Of a stretch of DNA of 49,817 nucleotides, positions 17,073 through 26,360 are shown one piece after another. Within the stretch, counting starts at the first letter, position 1. Each line of letters opens with the position of its first letter. A program made the position numbers and the translations under genes. This DNA comes from CAJCBL01 sp035298965 (lineage in GTDB: Bacteria > Verrucomicrobiota > Verrucomicrobiia > Opitutales > Opitutaceae): contig DATGXO010000224.1 of NCBI GenBank assembly GCA_035298965.1, positions 1-49,817 of the forward strand. Direction: 5' to 3'. Under the pieces are notes generated by a model. It was not told the DNA's origin. It ran no database searches and saw only the letters and a list, made by a program, of their open reading frames with translations.

Positions 17073-18740
17073 TCAACAACCGGCGGAAACGAGTGTGCCG
17101 CGACGGCCGGGAACTTTCGCGGCGACGGTGCGACCACCACCCTCGTCGGTGCGGAAGAACGCGATCGCGCGCTGGAGCTGCTCGGCCTGCGACGAGAGTT
17201 CCTCGGAGGACGACGCCATCTCCTCGGATGCGGCGGCGTTCTGCTGCACGACGACATCGAGCTGCTGCACCGCGCGGTTGATCTGCGCGGCGCCGGAATT
17301 CTGCTCCTCGCTGGAAGCGGTGATCTCCTTCACCAAGTCGGCGGTGCGGCGGATGTCGGGCACGAGTTTGTCGAGCATCTGCCCGGCGGCTTCGGCGATC
17401 GCGACGGAGGAGGCGGAGAGCTGGCTGATCTCGCCGGCGGCGGTCTGCGAACGCTCGGCGAGCTTGCGCACTTCGCTCGCGACGACGGCGAAGCCCTTGC
17501 CGTGCTCGCCGGCGCGGGCCGCCTCGATCGCGGCATTGAGCGCGAGCAGGTCGGTCTGCCGCGCGATCTCCTCGACGATGGAGATGCGCTGCGCGATGTC
17601 CTTCATCGCGCGCACGGTCCCTGTCACGGATTCTCCGGCACGGGCGGCGTCCTCGGAGGCCTTGGTGGAGATGCGCTCGGTCTGGCGGGCGTTGTCGGCG
17701 TTGCGCCGGATCGCGCCGGCCGATTGCTCCATCGAGGCCGACACCTGCTGCACGCTGGCCGCCTGCTCGGAGGAGCCGGTGGAAAGCGTCTGCGCGGTGG
17801 CCGTCATCTGCTCGCTGCCGGCGGCGACGTTGGCCGCGGCGGAGCGGACGCTGGCGACAACCTCGCGCAGGCTCGCGGACATCCTGCGCAGCGCGAGGCC
17901 GAGGGTGTCCTGCTCGGAGGCGAGCGCGACCTCGTGCCGCAGATCGCCTTCGCCGATCCGGAGCGCGAGCTTGGCCTTGGCGTCGAGCGCCTCGGCCATG
18001 TTGTTTGCTACGCTGGAGAGTTCGCCGAGTTCGTCGCGGCTGGTGACGGCGATGCGGGCCGAGAGGTCGCCGGCGGCGATGCCGCGCAGGCCGGCGGCGA
18101 GCCGCACGAGTTGACCCGAGATGCCGCGGATCGTCACCGCGCCGAGCGCGGCCAGCGCAGCGAACGCGAGCAGCGGCACGACGAGGGCGAGCGAACGGTT
18201 GAACCCGATCAACGCAGCGGCGGCGTGTTCGTCGGTCGCGGCCTGACGGGTGACGACGGCAACCAGCGCGTCGATGTCGGCGCGGTGGGTTTTGTAGAGG
18301 TGCGAGAGCGGGCCGTAGGCGTAGGTGCGGGCGGCGGGATATTCCTCGGCTTGGATCAGCGGCACGAGCACGCGCTCGAAGCCCTCGATGAAGGCGTGGC
18401 CCGAGCGGGCGGCGGTCTCGAAGCGCTCGCGCAGCGGGCCGGCCGCGAGTTGTTGCCGCCAGTGTGTCTCGCGCGTCTCGAAATCCGCCTTGAGCTTGGC
18501 GGCGCCTTGGAGGAGCTCGGCGAGCTGGGGACGGTTCGTCTCCTCGGAGAGCTGGAGCGAGACGAGGTAGTTTTCGATGAGGTAGTTGGGCGGGGGCAGG
18601 ATGTCGGCGAGCAGGTCTTTGTCGGTGACGAGCCCGCCGACGGTGAGGCGACCGATGCTGTAGCGGGAGACCGCGGCGAAGGCCGCGATCACCACGATGG
18701 GCACGGCGGCCAATACGAGAAGCTTGGCCTTGATGGTCAT
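17073..18740 (-). CDS. Methyl-accepting chemotaxis protein (Mcp1)
   Basis: A 555-residue transmembrane receptor. TM1 spans about residues 6-24, and a helical periplasmic domain of about 150 residues with no recognisable ligand motif runs to TM2 (about 184-206). A HAMP linker and the cytoplasmic hairpin follow, with tip IARQTDLLALNAAIEAARAG and HGKGFAVVASEVRKLAERSQ. Methylation-region heptads (SSEQAASVQQVSASMEQS and NAAASEEMASSSEELS) are present. It ends soon after the hairpin (GTLVSAGC) with no pentapeptide. The cytoplasmic part is nearly identical to that of mcp2 while the sensor domains are unrelated. Confidence 0.94.
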   Translation of the reverse strand: MTIKAKLLVLAAVPIVVIAAFAAVSRYSIGRLTVGGLVTDKDLLADILPPPNYLIENYLVSLQLSEETNRPQLAELLQGAAKLKADFETRETHWRQQLAAGPLRERFETAARSGHAFIEGFERVLVPLIQAEEYPAARTYAYGPLSHLYKTHRADIDALVAVVTRQAATDEHAAAALIGFNRSLALVVPLLAFAALAALGAVTIRGISGQLVRLAAGLRGIAAGDLSARIAVTSRDELGELSSVANNMAEALDAKAKLALRIGEGDLRHEVALASEQDTLGLALRRMSASLREVVASVRSAAANVAAGSEQMTATAQTLSTGSSEQAASVQQVSASMEQSAGAIRRNADNARQTERISTKASEDAARAGESVTGTVRAMKDIAQRISIVEEIARQTDLLALNAAIEAARAGEHGKGFAVVASEVRKLAERSQTAAGEISQLSASSVAIAEAAGQMLDKLVPDIRRTADLVKEITASSEEQNSGAAQINRAVQQLDVVVQQNAAASEEMASSSEELSSQAEQLQRAIAFFRTDEGGGRTVAAKVPGRRGTLVSAGC

Positions 18741-18776
18741 GGCGAAAAACGGAGTAGGGCGTTTTTGCGGGATTGC

Positions 18777-19271
18777 TCAGGCGGGGCACTCGGCCGTCGG
18801 GGCGATGGCGGCGAGATCGTCGGCGGAGAACACGCGCTCGATATCGAGGATGATGGTGAAGCGGTCGTCGCGCCGGCCCATCCCGAGGATGAGGTCGGTG
18901 CGCCAACGCAGGCCGAGCGCGGGCGGGTCGTTGATCTCGTGGGGCTCGAGCTCGATGACCTCGTGCACGGCGTCGGCCAGGCCGCCGACGACGATGGGCT
19001 CGCCGTCGACCTGCAGCTCCATGACGATGATACGCGTGTGCAGCGTGTCGGCGGCCTGGGGCAGCCCGAACTTGCTGCGCAGGTCGACGACGGGGATGGC
19101 GTTGCCGCGGACGTTGACCACGCCGCGCAGGTAGGCGGGCGCGGTGGGCACGCGGGTGATGTGGCTGAGATCGAGCACCTCGCGCGCCTTGAAGACGTTG
19201 ATCGCGAAGAGCTCGTCGCCCAGGCGGAACGTGAGGTAGCGGGCCGTCTCGGTGATTTTGGCGGTGCTCAT
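18777..19271 (-). CDS. cheW: Chemotaxis coupling protein CheW
   Basis: A 164-residue CheW domain: YLTFRLGDELFAINVFKARE, then ITRVPTAPAYLRGVVNVRGN and IPVVDLRSKFGL are the family signatures. CheW couples receptors to CheA. It lies between the two receptor genes, 19 nt after mcp2, and has one of the clearest Shine-Dalgarno sites in the operon (AAGGAG at 19282-19277, 5 nt before the ATG). The central loop LGLRWRTDLILGMGRRDDRF replaces the shorter loop of enteric CheW, which is common outside that group. Confidence 0.95.
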   Translation of the reverse strand: MSTAKITETARYLTFRLGDELFAINVFKAREVLDLSHITRVPTAPAYLRGVVNVRGNAIPVVDLRSKFGLPQAADTLHTRIIVMELQVDGEPIVVGGLADAVHEVIELEPHEINDPPALGLRWRTDLILGMGRRDDRFTIILDIERVFSADDLAAIAPTAECPA

Positions 19272-19290
19272 GTTGGCTCCTTGCGTGGGT

Positions 19291-21522
19291 TCAGAAGCGC
19301 TCGAAGTGGCTGTCGTCGGCCGGGGGCACGCCGGGGCCGTCGAGATCGATCATCACGCCGGTGCCGGCGCCTTTCGGCGCGCGCGGTTTGGGCGCCTCGG
19401 TGTGGCTGGCGGTCTTGGCGATGTGCGCATGCGCCGGTTTCGCGGAGGCGACATGGGCGGGCGGATGCGCGACCGGGGCAATGGCGGGCTTGGCCGCGCG
19501 GCGCGCAGCGGTGCGTTCGCCGCCTTCGACCTTGAAGAACTCGATCGCGCTCTGGAGCTGCTCGGCTTGCGAGGCGAGTTCCTCGGAGGACGACGCCATC
19601 TCCTCGGCGGCGGAGGCGTTTTGCTGGATGACCTTGTCGAGTTCCTGGATGGCCTTGTTGATCTGGCCGGCGCCGGAGTTCTGCTCCTCGCTGGCGACGG
19701 TGATCTCCTTCACCAGCTCGGCGGTCTTGCGGATGTCAGGCACGAGTTTGTCGAGCATCTGCCCGGCGGCTTCGGCGATCTCGACGGAGGAGGCGGAGAG
19801 TTTGCTGATCTCGCCGGCGGCGGTCTGCGAACGTTCGGCGAGCTTGCGCACCTCGCTGGCGACGACGGCGAAGCCCTTGCCGTGTTCGCCGGCGCGGGCG
19901 GCCTCGATCGCGGCGTTGAGCGCGAGCAGGTCGGTCTGGCGCGCGATTTCCTCGATGATCGAGATCCGCTGCGCGATGTCCTTCATCGCCTGCACCGTCT
20001 GCGCGACGGACTGCCCGGCGGTGTTCGCATCGGCGGCGGCCTTGGTGGAGATCTTCTCGGTCTGGCGAGCGTTCTCGGTGTTCTGCTGGATCGACGCGCT
20101 GGACTCCTCCATCGAGGCGGAAACTTCCTCCACGCTCGCCGCCTGCTCGGAGGAACCGGTGGAGAGCGTCTGCGCGGTGGCGGTCATCTCCTCGCTGCCC
20201 GCGGAAACGTTTTCCGCGGCGGAGCGGACGTTCGCCACCACATCGCGGAGATTGCCGACCATTTTCTGCAGGGCGAGGCCGAGCGTGTCCTTCTCGGACG
20301 CGAGCTTCACCTCGTGCCGGAGGTCGCCGTCGCCGATCTGGAGCGCGAGCTTCGCCTTCGCATCGAGCGCATCGGCCATGGTGTTCGCGGCGAGCGAGAG
20401 TTCACCGATCTCGTCCTTGGTTTTCACCGCCACTCGCGCCGTGAGATCGCCGATGGCGATTTGGCCGAGGCCGTCCATAAGCTCGCGGACGGGGAGCACG
20501 ATGCGGCGGGTGAGCACGAGCGCGAGGGCCGTGGCGAGGATGAACCCAACCGTGACGGCGATCAGCGACGTGCGTTTGATGAAGACGCCGAAGGCCGCTC
20601 CGGCCTGGGCGCGGGACTCGACGTGGGCAGCGTTGATCTCGAGCAGCTTCGCGAGCAGCGCTTCGGCCTTGGACTGCGCGTCGCGCGTGGTGATGAGCGC
20701 CTGATGTTGCATCGCATCGGCGGCCTCGGTGGCCTTGCCGGTAATCGCGAGCATCTCGTCGAATTTCTTCAGGAGGCTGTCCACGGTCGGATCGAGCGTG
20801 TTCGTGGCATAGGCGGTGGCTTCCGCGATGCGGCCGGCGCGCACGGAGGTCTTGGCCTGTTTCGCGCCATCGTGCAGCGCCTGGTGCAGCGGACCGATCT
20901 CGCGCAGCAGGCGGACGATCTCGGGATTGCCGACGTTCTGGGTGGCCAGCCAGCGGCCGAAACGGCAGGTGACGGCGTCTTCTCCGCCCTCGAAGGGGGT
21001 ACCGTTGGCGCACATCTCCTGCACCTGGACCAGCAGGTGGTAGTTGTCGGCGCGGAAACGGGTCAGATCGCGGTCGAGGCGCAGCGGGTCGCCGAGTTTC
21101 GCGGCTTCCACCTCGCGGACCATCTCGAAGAACTTGTTGTTCTCGCCGCGCAGGTTCGCCCAAGCGGTGCCGAACTCCTTCCAGAGCGCGTCCTCGGAAG
21201 CTTCGCGCGGGATCTCCTCGTAACGTTTCCACGAAGCCGCGATCTCCTCGCGGGCCTTGGCGACGTTGTCGTACTGGCGCTGCCGCACCTCGGGCGGGAT
21301 GCCCAGGTTGAGCAGGGTGCGCACGCAGGTCTTCACGACATCGGCGCGATCCTGGAAGATCAGCAGCGATTGCTGGGCCGGCATCGACTTGAGGGTGATC
21401 TCGTCGATGTGGCGGGCGTTGGTGGAGGCTCCGTAATAGCTGATCGCTCCGATGATGACGGCGATCAACGCGATGCAGCCGAAGCTCAGTCCGAGCTTCG
21501 CGCCGAGTTTCATGCTTTTCAT
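19291..21522 (-). CDS. Methyl-accepting chemotaxis protein with periplasmic CZB-like region (Mcp2), first gene of the chemotaxis operon
   Basis: A 743-residue receptor. TM1 is about 10-32 and TM2 about 318-338, leaving some 285 periplasmic residues, mostly helical. Within these, H162, C186 in VTCRFGRWLA, and H213/H217 in PLHQALHDG reproduce the 3His/1Cys pattern and C-x-F-G-x-W motif of chemoreceptor zinc-binding (CZB) domains. HAMP and the signalling hairpin follow, almost identical to mcp1. After the hairpin an Ala/Pro/His/Lys-rich linker of about 80 residues leads to the C-terminus HFERF, fitting the aromatic-x-x-aromatic CheR/CheB-docking pentapeptide. I start at the ATG at 21522 (AAGAAG just upstream); the ATG at 21513 is an alternative. 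Confidence 0.93.
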   Translation of the reverse strand: MKSMKLGAKLGLSFGCIALIAVIIGAISYYGASTNARHIDEITLKSMPAQQSLLIFQDRADVVKTCVRTLLNLGIPPEVRQRQYDNVAKAREEIAASWKRYEEIPREASEDALWKEFGTAWANLRGENNKFFEMVREVEAAKLGDPLRLDRDLTRFRADNYHLLVQVQEMCANGTPFEGGEDAVTCRFGRWLATQNVGNPEIVRLLREIGPLHQALHDGAKQAKTSVRAGRIAEATAYATNTLDPTVDSLLKKFDEMLAITGKATEAADAMQHQALITTRDAQSKAEALLAKLLEINAAHVESRAQAGAAFGVFIKRTSLIAVTVGFILATALALVLTRRIVLPVRELMDGLGQIAIGDLTARVAVKTKDEIGELSLAANTMADALDAKAKLALQIGDGDLRHEVKLASEKDTLGLALQKMVGNLRDVVANVRSAAENVSAGSEEMTATAQTLSTGSSEQAASVEEVSASMEESSASIQQNTENARQTEKISTKAAADANTAGQSVAQTVQAMKDIAQRISIIEEIARQTDLLALNAAIEAARAGEHGKGFAVVASEVRKLAERSQTAAGEISKLSASSVEIAEAAGQMLDKLVPDIRKTAELVKEITVASEEQNSGAGQINKAIQELDKVIQQNASAAEEMASSSEELASQAEQLQSAIEFFKVEGGERTAARRAAKPAIAPVAHPPAHVASAKPAHAHIAKTASHTEAPKPRAPKGAGTGVMIDLDGPGVPPADDSHFERF

Positions 21523-22054
21523 GATCTTCTTGTCCGACGGTTGATTGGGGCGTCGGCCGGTCGCCCGGCTCGCGCGCAGTTGCGAAGAAAATTCAGTCGG
21601 CCGGGCCGGCACGGTGGGTGCGGGCGGCGCGACAAGGCGGTCGGTCGGCGGCGCCGCGAGAGGCGAAGAGCCGGGGCCGCCCGCCGGACGAGCCGCCGCC
21701 GCCGGGGGATGGGACGAGGGCCGCGGGGTTCACCGCGCCTCGTCCCTCTGCGGCGCTCCCGATCCCGGGAGCGTTCCATCCACTGCACCTGCCCCAAAAG
21801 GTCGCCTGCATGCGGCGGTTGTATCGGCTCCCCACCACTGCGCTTGCGGCCGGAAAACCCGGAACCGCTGTCCGGTTATCCCTGACATCCTTGTCCGGCG
21901 CCACCGGCGGCGCGGCTCGGCTTCACGGCGGCGCGCCCCGCCAGCGCACGCCCGAAAACTACAGCTGAAGTTTGCCGCCCGCGCGGCCGATAGTAGCGTC
22001 CCGTCCGCCGCTGGCCCCCCCCCTTCCGGCGCCGTGGTAGTGGTAACGGAGAAC
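21523..22054. other. Divergent intergenic region between mcp2 and the haem-type hybrid kinase
   Basis: These 532 bp separate two divergent starts and should hold the chemotaxis operon promoter and that of the kinase. The sequence is very GC-rich, with a C10 tract near 22014-22023 and no convincing sigma70 or sigma28 hexamers. Open frames here are low-complexity and unlike known proteins, so I see no gene. The kinase has a plausible GGAGA Shine-Dalgarno at about 22048-22052. Confidence 0.5.
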
Positions 22055-25000
22055 ATGCCCACCCTCTCGGTTCGGTCCCTTCCCCATCCAGGACAAGTCT
22101 ATCGCCGACTCGACGCCCTCACCTGGGGGCTCGCGTTGTGCTGGCTCGGTCTGATCACCGCCTCCTTGGTGGCGGACCGGCGCAGCCATCGCGCGAGCGC
22201 CGAAAACGCCGCCTCTGCCGAAGCGCGCGCCACGCTCGCCAAGGACGTGCTCTACCGCCGATGGGCCATGGCCGTGGGGGGCGTGTACGTGCACCCGAGC
22301 GAGACCACGCCGCCCAGCCCCGAGCTCGCCTCCCATCCAGAGCGCGATGCCACCGCCGCCAACGGCACGCCGCTCACCCTGATCAGCGCCTCCTACCTCG
22401 TGCGGCTCGCTCACGCCTCCAGCCCGAACAAACTCGGCGAACGTTGCCGCCTCACCAGCCTCGATCCGCTCCGCCCGGAAAACGCGCCAGACGAATGGGA
22501 GGCCGCGGCGCTGCGCCAGTTGCAGCAGGGGAAGGATGAGGTCGTCGCGCTCACGACCCGCGACGGCGTTCCCGTTTTCCGCCTGATGTGGCCATTGGCC
22601 GCCGACCAATCTTGTCGCAACTGCCATGCAAGCGCCGGTTACCAGCCTGGCCACATCTGCGGCGGCCTCGCGACGAGCATCCCGCTCGCTCCGTACTACG
22701 CCGCCGCCGCGCGCGACGACCACACCGGGCTTCTCACGCATTCACTCGCGGCGGTGCTCGGGATCGCGGGACTCTTCGTCGGCCGGCGCGGCCTGCGCGG
22801 TGCGCTGCGCCAACGCGACCTCGCCCACTCCGCGCTCGTCGAGAACGAGCATCGCGCCCGGCAACTCATCGAACGGCTGCCGTTGGTCACGGTCACCTGC
22901 ACGCTCGACGGCGCCGTCACCTACGCCAACCCCGCGCTGGTCGAGCTCACCGGTCGCCAGCTCAACGCGGTCGTGGGCCAGAGCCTCTTCGATGTGTATG
23001 TGCCGCACGAACGCCGCGTCGCCGAGCAGGAGGCGTTCCGGCGCTTCCTCGCCAGCGGCGCGCTCTACGCAAACTCGACCGGCACCGTCCTCGACCGCGC
23101 CGGCCAGCCCCGCACGATCGCGTGGCAACACACCCGCGTCACCGGCCTGCGCGGCGAACCGCTCGGCGTCACCAGCCTCGGCGAAGACATCACCGTGCGC
23201 GCGGCCGAGGATCTCCGCCTGCGCCTGCTCTCCCTCGCCGTCGAGCAAAGCCCGGCGATCGTGCTCATCACCGACGCCCGCGGCGCGATCGAGTACGTCA
23301 ACGCCCGCTTCGTCGAAGTCACCGGTTTCCAACCGCACGAAGTCGTCGGCCGCAACCCGGAGATTCTCTCCTCCGGCGATGCTCCGCCGGAGTTCTACCG
23401 CGAGATGTGGGAAACCATCCTCGCGGGCCACGACTGGCGCGGGGTCTTCCACAACCGCCGCAAGAACGGCGAACACTATTGGGCCGACGCCCGGATCAGC
23501 CCGATCCGCGACACCTCCGGCCAGATCGCGCGCTTCATCGCGCTCCAGGAGGACATCACCGAACGCCGCCGCACCGAGCAGGCGCTCGCCGAGAGCGAGC
23601 AACGTTTCCGCACGCTCATCGAACACGCGCCCGTCGCCGTGATCGTCCACAGCCGCAACCGCTGCGCCTACGCGAACGCCTGCGCCATCCGCCTCTTCGG
23701 CTACGAGGAGAACGTCGCGCTCGAGTCCATCGACTTCCGCTCGCACGTGCTGCCGAACTCGCTCCCCATCGTGCTCGCCCGCGAAAACCAGACTCCGCCC
23801 GGCGGCGTGCACCCCATGATCGAGCTCGAGCTCCGCCGTTGCGACGGCTCGCACCTCGTCTGCGAAAGCATCGCCTCGCACATCACCTACAACGGCGAGC
23901 CCGCCACGCTCGCCCTCATGGTCGACATCACCGAGCGCCGCCAGATGCTCGCCGCGCTCGAGGAAAGCGAGGCGCGCTACCGCACCCTCGTCGAAGTCGC
24001 ACCGGTCGCGATCTTCTCGCTCACGCAAAGCCGTTTCACCTACGCCAACCCCGCCGCCGCGCGGCTCTTCGGCTTCGATTCCCCGCACGACCTCGTCGGC
24101 ACGAGCATCTGGCAACGTGTCCATGCCGATTCGCTCGCCACCGTCACCGCCCTGCTCGACCGCGCCGAGGCCGGCGGCGAGAGCGGCATCGCCGAGGTCT
24201 CGCTCCTCGGCCGCGCCCACCAGCGCATCTTCTGCGCCGCCACCGCGGTCGCCGTCACGATCGGTCAGCAATCCGCGGTACTGGCGCTCGCGGTCGACAT
24301 CACCGAGCGTCGCCAGCTCGAAGGCGCGCTGCGCGAAAACGAATCCCGCATCCGCGAGACGCTCGAGAGCACCGCCGCCGGTTATTTCCTCCTCGATCGC
24401 GAAGACCGGCTCGTGCACGCCAACAGCGCGTTTCTCCAGTTCTTCGAGCAACCCACGCTCGGCGCCGCGCACGGCCGGCCGTTCGTCGAGCTCCTGCCCG
24501 AGGAGGAGCGCCGCGAGTTCTCCGAGCACCTCCTGCGGCTTGCCTGCGGCGACGAGTTCGTCGGCGGAGAATTCCGCCATCGTCGCGAAGACGGCACCAC
24601 CGCCTACTTCAGTTTCACCGCGCACCTCGTGCGCGAGGCGGGCGCGCTCGCCGGCTGCGAGGGCTTCCTGCTCGACACCACCGCCGCCCACGCGAGCGAG
24701 GAACGTTACCAGCTGCTCTTCGAGCAGATGCTCGACGGTTTCGCGCTCCACGAGATCCTCTGCGACGCCTCCGGCACCCCGGTCGACTTCCGCTTCCTGG
24801 CGATCAACCCCGCCTTCGAGCGCCTCATCGGCCGGCCGGCCGCCACCGTCGTCGGACGCACCGCCCGCGAGGTGTTTCCCGCGATGGAGAGCAAGTGGAC
24901 CGAGCGCTTCGGCCGCGTCGCGCTCACCGGCGAGCCGCAGTCGTTGAACGATTTCTCCACCGAGCTGGGCCTGCACCTCGAGATCGCGGCCTTCCGCTCC

Positions 25001-26215
25001 GGCGAACGCCGGTTCGCATGCCTCGTGCGCGATGTCACGGCCAAGCGCCAACTCGAGCAACAGCTGCTCCAGGCGCAGAAGATGGAGGCGGTCGGCCAAC
25101 TCGCCGGCGGCGTGGCCCACGACTACAACAACATCCTCGTCGCGATCCTCATGAATCTCGCGCTGCTGCGCAACGAGACCAGCCTGCGCCCCGAGACCGC
25201 CGAGTCGCTCGTCGAACTCGAGCGCGAGGCGAAACGCGCCTCCTCGCTCACACGCCAGCTGCTCGTCTTCAGCCGCCGCCAATGCGTGCAGCCCGCCTGC
25301 GTGGATTTCAACGAGCAGCTTGAGACCACGCTCAACATGCTGCGCCGCCTCCTCGGCGAGCACATCGTGATCACCACGCGCCTCACCCCCGATCTCCCCC
25401 GCATCGTCGCCGATCCCGGCATGCTCGACCAGGTCGTGATGAACCTCTGCGTGAACGCTCGCGATGCCATGCCCTCCGGCGGCACGCTCGAACTGAGCAC
25501 CCTGCGCATCGATTTCGCCGGCCCGTCCACCGTCCACCCCGAGGCCCGCCCCGGCGCGTTCCTCCTCTTCGCCGTGCGCGACAGCGGCATCGGCATGGAT
25601 GCCGCCACCCGCCAACGCCTCTTCGAGCCGTTCTTCACCACGAAGGAACCGGGCAAGGGCACCGGCCTCGGTCTCGCGACCGTGTTCGGCATCGTGAAAC
25701 AACACGGCGGCTGGATCGAGGTAGAGAGCACCCCCGCCCAAGGCAGCACGTTCCGCATCTTCCTCCCGTTCGCCACGGACCCCGTCCCGGTCGACCCCGA
25801 GCCGGTCCGGCCCGCACCGCCGCTCCCGAAGGGCCGCGAAACGATTCTCCTCGTGGAAGACGACGCCGTCGCCCGCCAGACCATCAGCCTCACCCTCCGC
25901 CGCGACGGTTACCAGGTGCTCGAATCGCAGAACGTCGCCCAAGCCCTCGAGATCTGGAACCAGCACCGCTCCGAAATCGCCGCACTCATCACCGACATCG
26001 TGATGCCCGGCGGCCGCAACGGCCTCGAACTCGCCGCGCAGCTCCACGCCGAACGCCCCGGCCTCAGCATCGTCCTCACCTCCGGCTACAGCGACGATGC
26101 CCTCCACCGCTCGAAACCGGTCGATGGCGCGATCTACCTCTCGAAGCCGTTCGACTACGAGACGCTGATCGAGGCACTCCACACCAGCCTCGCCCGCAAC
26201 CGCGCCGCGAACTGA
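22055..26215 (+). CDS. Hybrid histidine kinase with periplasmic c-type haem (DUF3365/Tll0287-like) sensor and six PAS domains
   Basis: A 1386-residue membrane kinase. TM1 is about 22-40. The periplasmic part (about 45-225) matches DUF3365: YRRWAMAVGGVYV, then LTLISASYLVRLA, DEWEAAALRQ and CRNCHASAGYQPGHICGG with the haem-attachment C187-x-x-C190-H191. TM2 (about 228-243) is followed by six PAS domains (starting near 265, 390, 515, 640, 765 and 890), HisKA with GGVAHDYNN (H1022), HATPase (RDSGIGMD, GTGLGLAT) and a receiver with ITDIVMPGG (D1314). It is expected to sense redox state or a haem ligand (NO, CO or oxygen) outside the membrane. The frame is open upstream to 21545, but that stretch is compositionally non-coding. 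No partner regulator is adjacent. Confidence 0.92.
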   Translation: MPTLSVRSLPHPGQVYRRLDALTWGLALCWLGLITASLVADRRSHRASAENAASAEARATLAKDVLYRRWAMAVGGVYVHPSETTPPSPELASHPERDATAANGTPLTLISASYLVRLAHASSPNKLGERCRLTSLDPLRPENAPDEWEAAALRQLQQGKDEVVALTTRDGVPVFRLMWPLAADQSCRNCHASAGYQPGHICGGLATSIPLAPYYAAAARDDHTGLLTHSLAAVLGIAGLFVGRRGLRGALRQRDLAHSALVENEHRARQLIERLPLVTVTCTLDGAVTYANPALVELTGRQLNAVVGQSLFDVYVPHERRVAEQEAFRRFLASGALYANSTGTVLDRAGQPRTIAWQHTRVTGLRGEPLGVTSLGEDITVRAAEDLRLRLLSLAVEQSPAIVLITDARGAIEYVNARFVEVTGFQPHEVVGRNPEILSSGDAPPEFYREMWETILAGHDWRGVFHNRRKNGEHYWADARISPIRDTSGQIARFIALQEDITERRRTEQALAESEQRFRTLIEHAPVAVIVHSRNRCAYANACAIRLFGYEENVALESIDFRSHVLPNSLPIVLARENQTPPGGVHPMIELELRRCDGSHLVCESIASHITYNGEPATLALMVDITERRQMLAALEESEARYRTLVEVAPVAIFSLTQSRFTYANPAAARLFGFDSPHDLVGTSIWQRVHADSLATVTALLDRAEAGGESGIAEVSLLGRAHQRIFCAATAVAVTIGQQSAVLALAVDITERRQLEGALRENESRIRETLESTAAGYFLLDREDRLVHANSAFLQFFEQPTLGAAHGRPFVELLPEEERREFSEHLLRLACGDEFVGGEFRHRREDGTTAYFSFTAHLVREAGALAGCEGFLLDTTAAHASEERYQLLFEQMLDGFALHEILCDASGTPVDFRFLAINPAFERLIGRPAATVVGRTAREVFPAMESKWTERFGRVALTGEPQSLNDFSTELGLHLEIAAFRSGERRFACLVRDVTAKRQLEQQLLQAQKMEAVGQLAGGVAHDYNNILVAILMNLALLRNETSLRPETAESLVELEREAKRASSLTRQLLVFSRRQCVQPACVDFNEQLETTLNMLRRLLGEHIVITTRLTPDLPRIVADPGMLDQVVMNLCVNARDAMPSGGTLELSTLRIDFAGPSTVHPEARPGAFLLFAVRDSGIGMDAATRQRLFEPFFTTKEPGKGTGLGLATVFGIVKQHGGWIEVESTPAQGSTFRIFLPFATDPVPVDPEPVRPAPPLPKGRETILLVEDDAVARQTISLTLRRDGYQVLESQNVAQALEIWNQHRSEIAALITDIVMPGGRNGLELAAQLHAERPGLSIVLTSGYSDDALHRSKPVDGAIYLSKPFDYETLIEALHTSLARNRAAN

Positions 26216-26257
26216 GCGGGCGCCGCGGCAGGGCGAGATCGCCGGGCCCGCGCGAAC

Positions 26258-26278
26258 GGTCGCAGACGAGCTGCGACC
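26258..26278. terminator. Bidirectional hairpin between convergent kinases
   Basis: GGTCGCAG (26258-26265) and CTGCGACC (26271-26278) form a perfect 8-bp stem with a 5-nt loop, 42 nt after one kinase stop and 82 nt from the other. There is no T tract, so it may be a REP-like element or a transcript-end stabiliser rather than a true terminator. Confidence 0.45.
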
Positions 26279-26360
26279 CTACCGCAGGCGTGAAACCGGC
26301 ACGCCCTTTGTTTGCCCCGGTGGGCCGCACCTCGTGTGCGCCCGCTCTGCGCTCCGAGAA

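Noticed and set aside
21545..22054. N-terminal extension of the hybrid kinase by 170 codons
   Set aside because: The frame is open but low-complexity and Arg/Gly/Pro-rich. The membrane segment and sensor begin after the ATG at 22055, which has a GGAGA site.
22742..26182. 1146-codon open frame antisense to the haem-type hybrid kinase
   Set aside because: It mirrors the sense gene codon by codon, is Glu/Arg/Gly/Ala-rich and has no family motifs. Such shadows occur opposite most long genes here (also 12279-14225 and 30214-33804).
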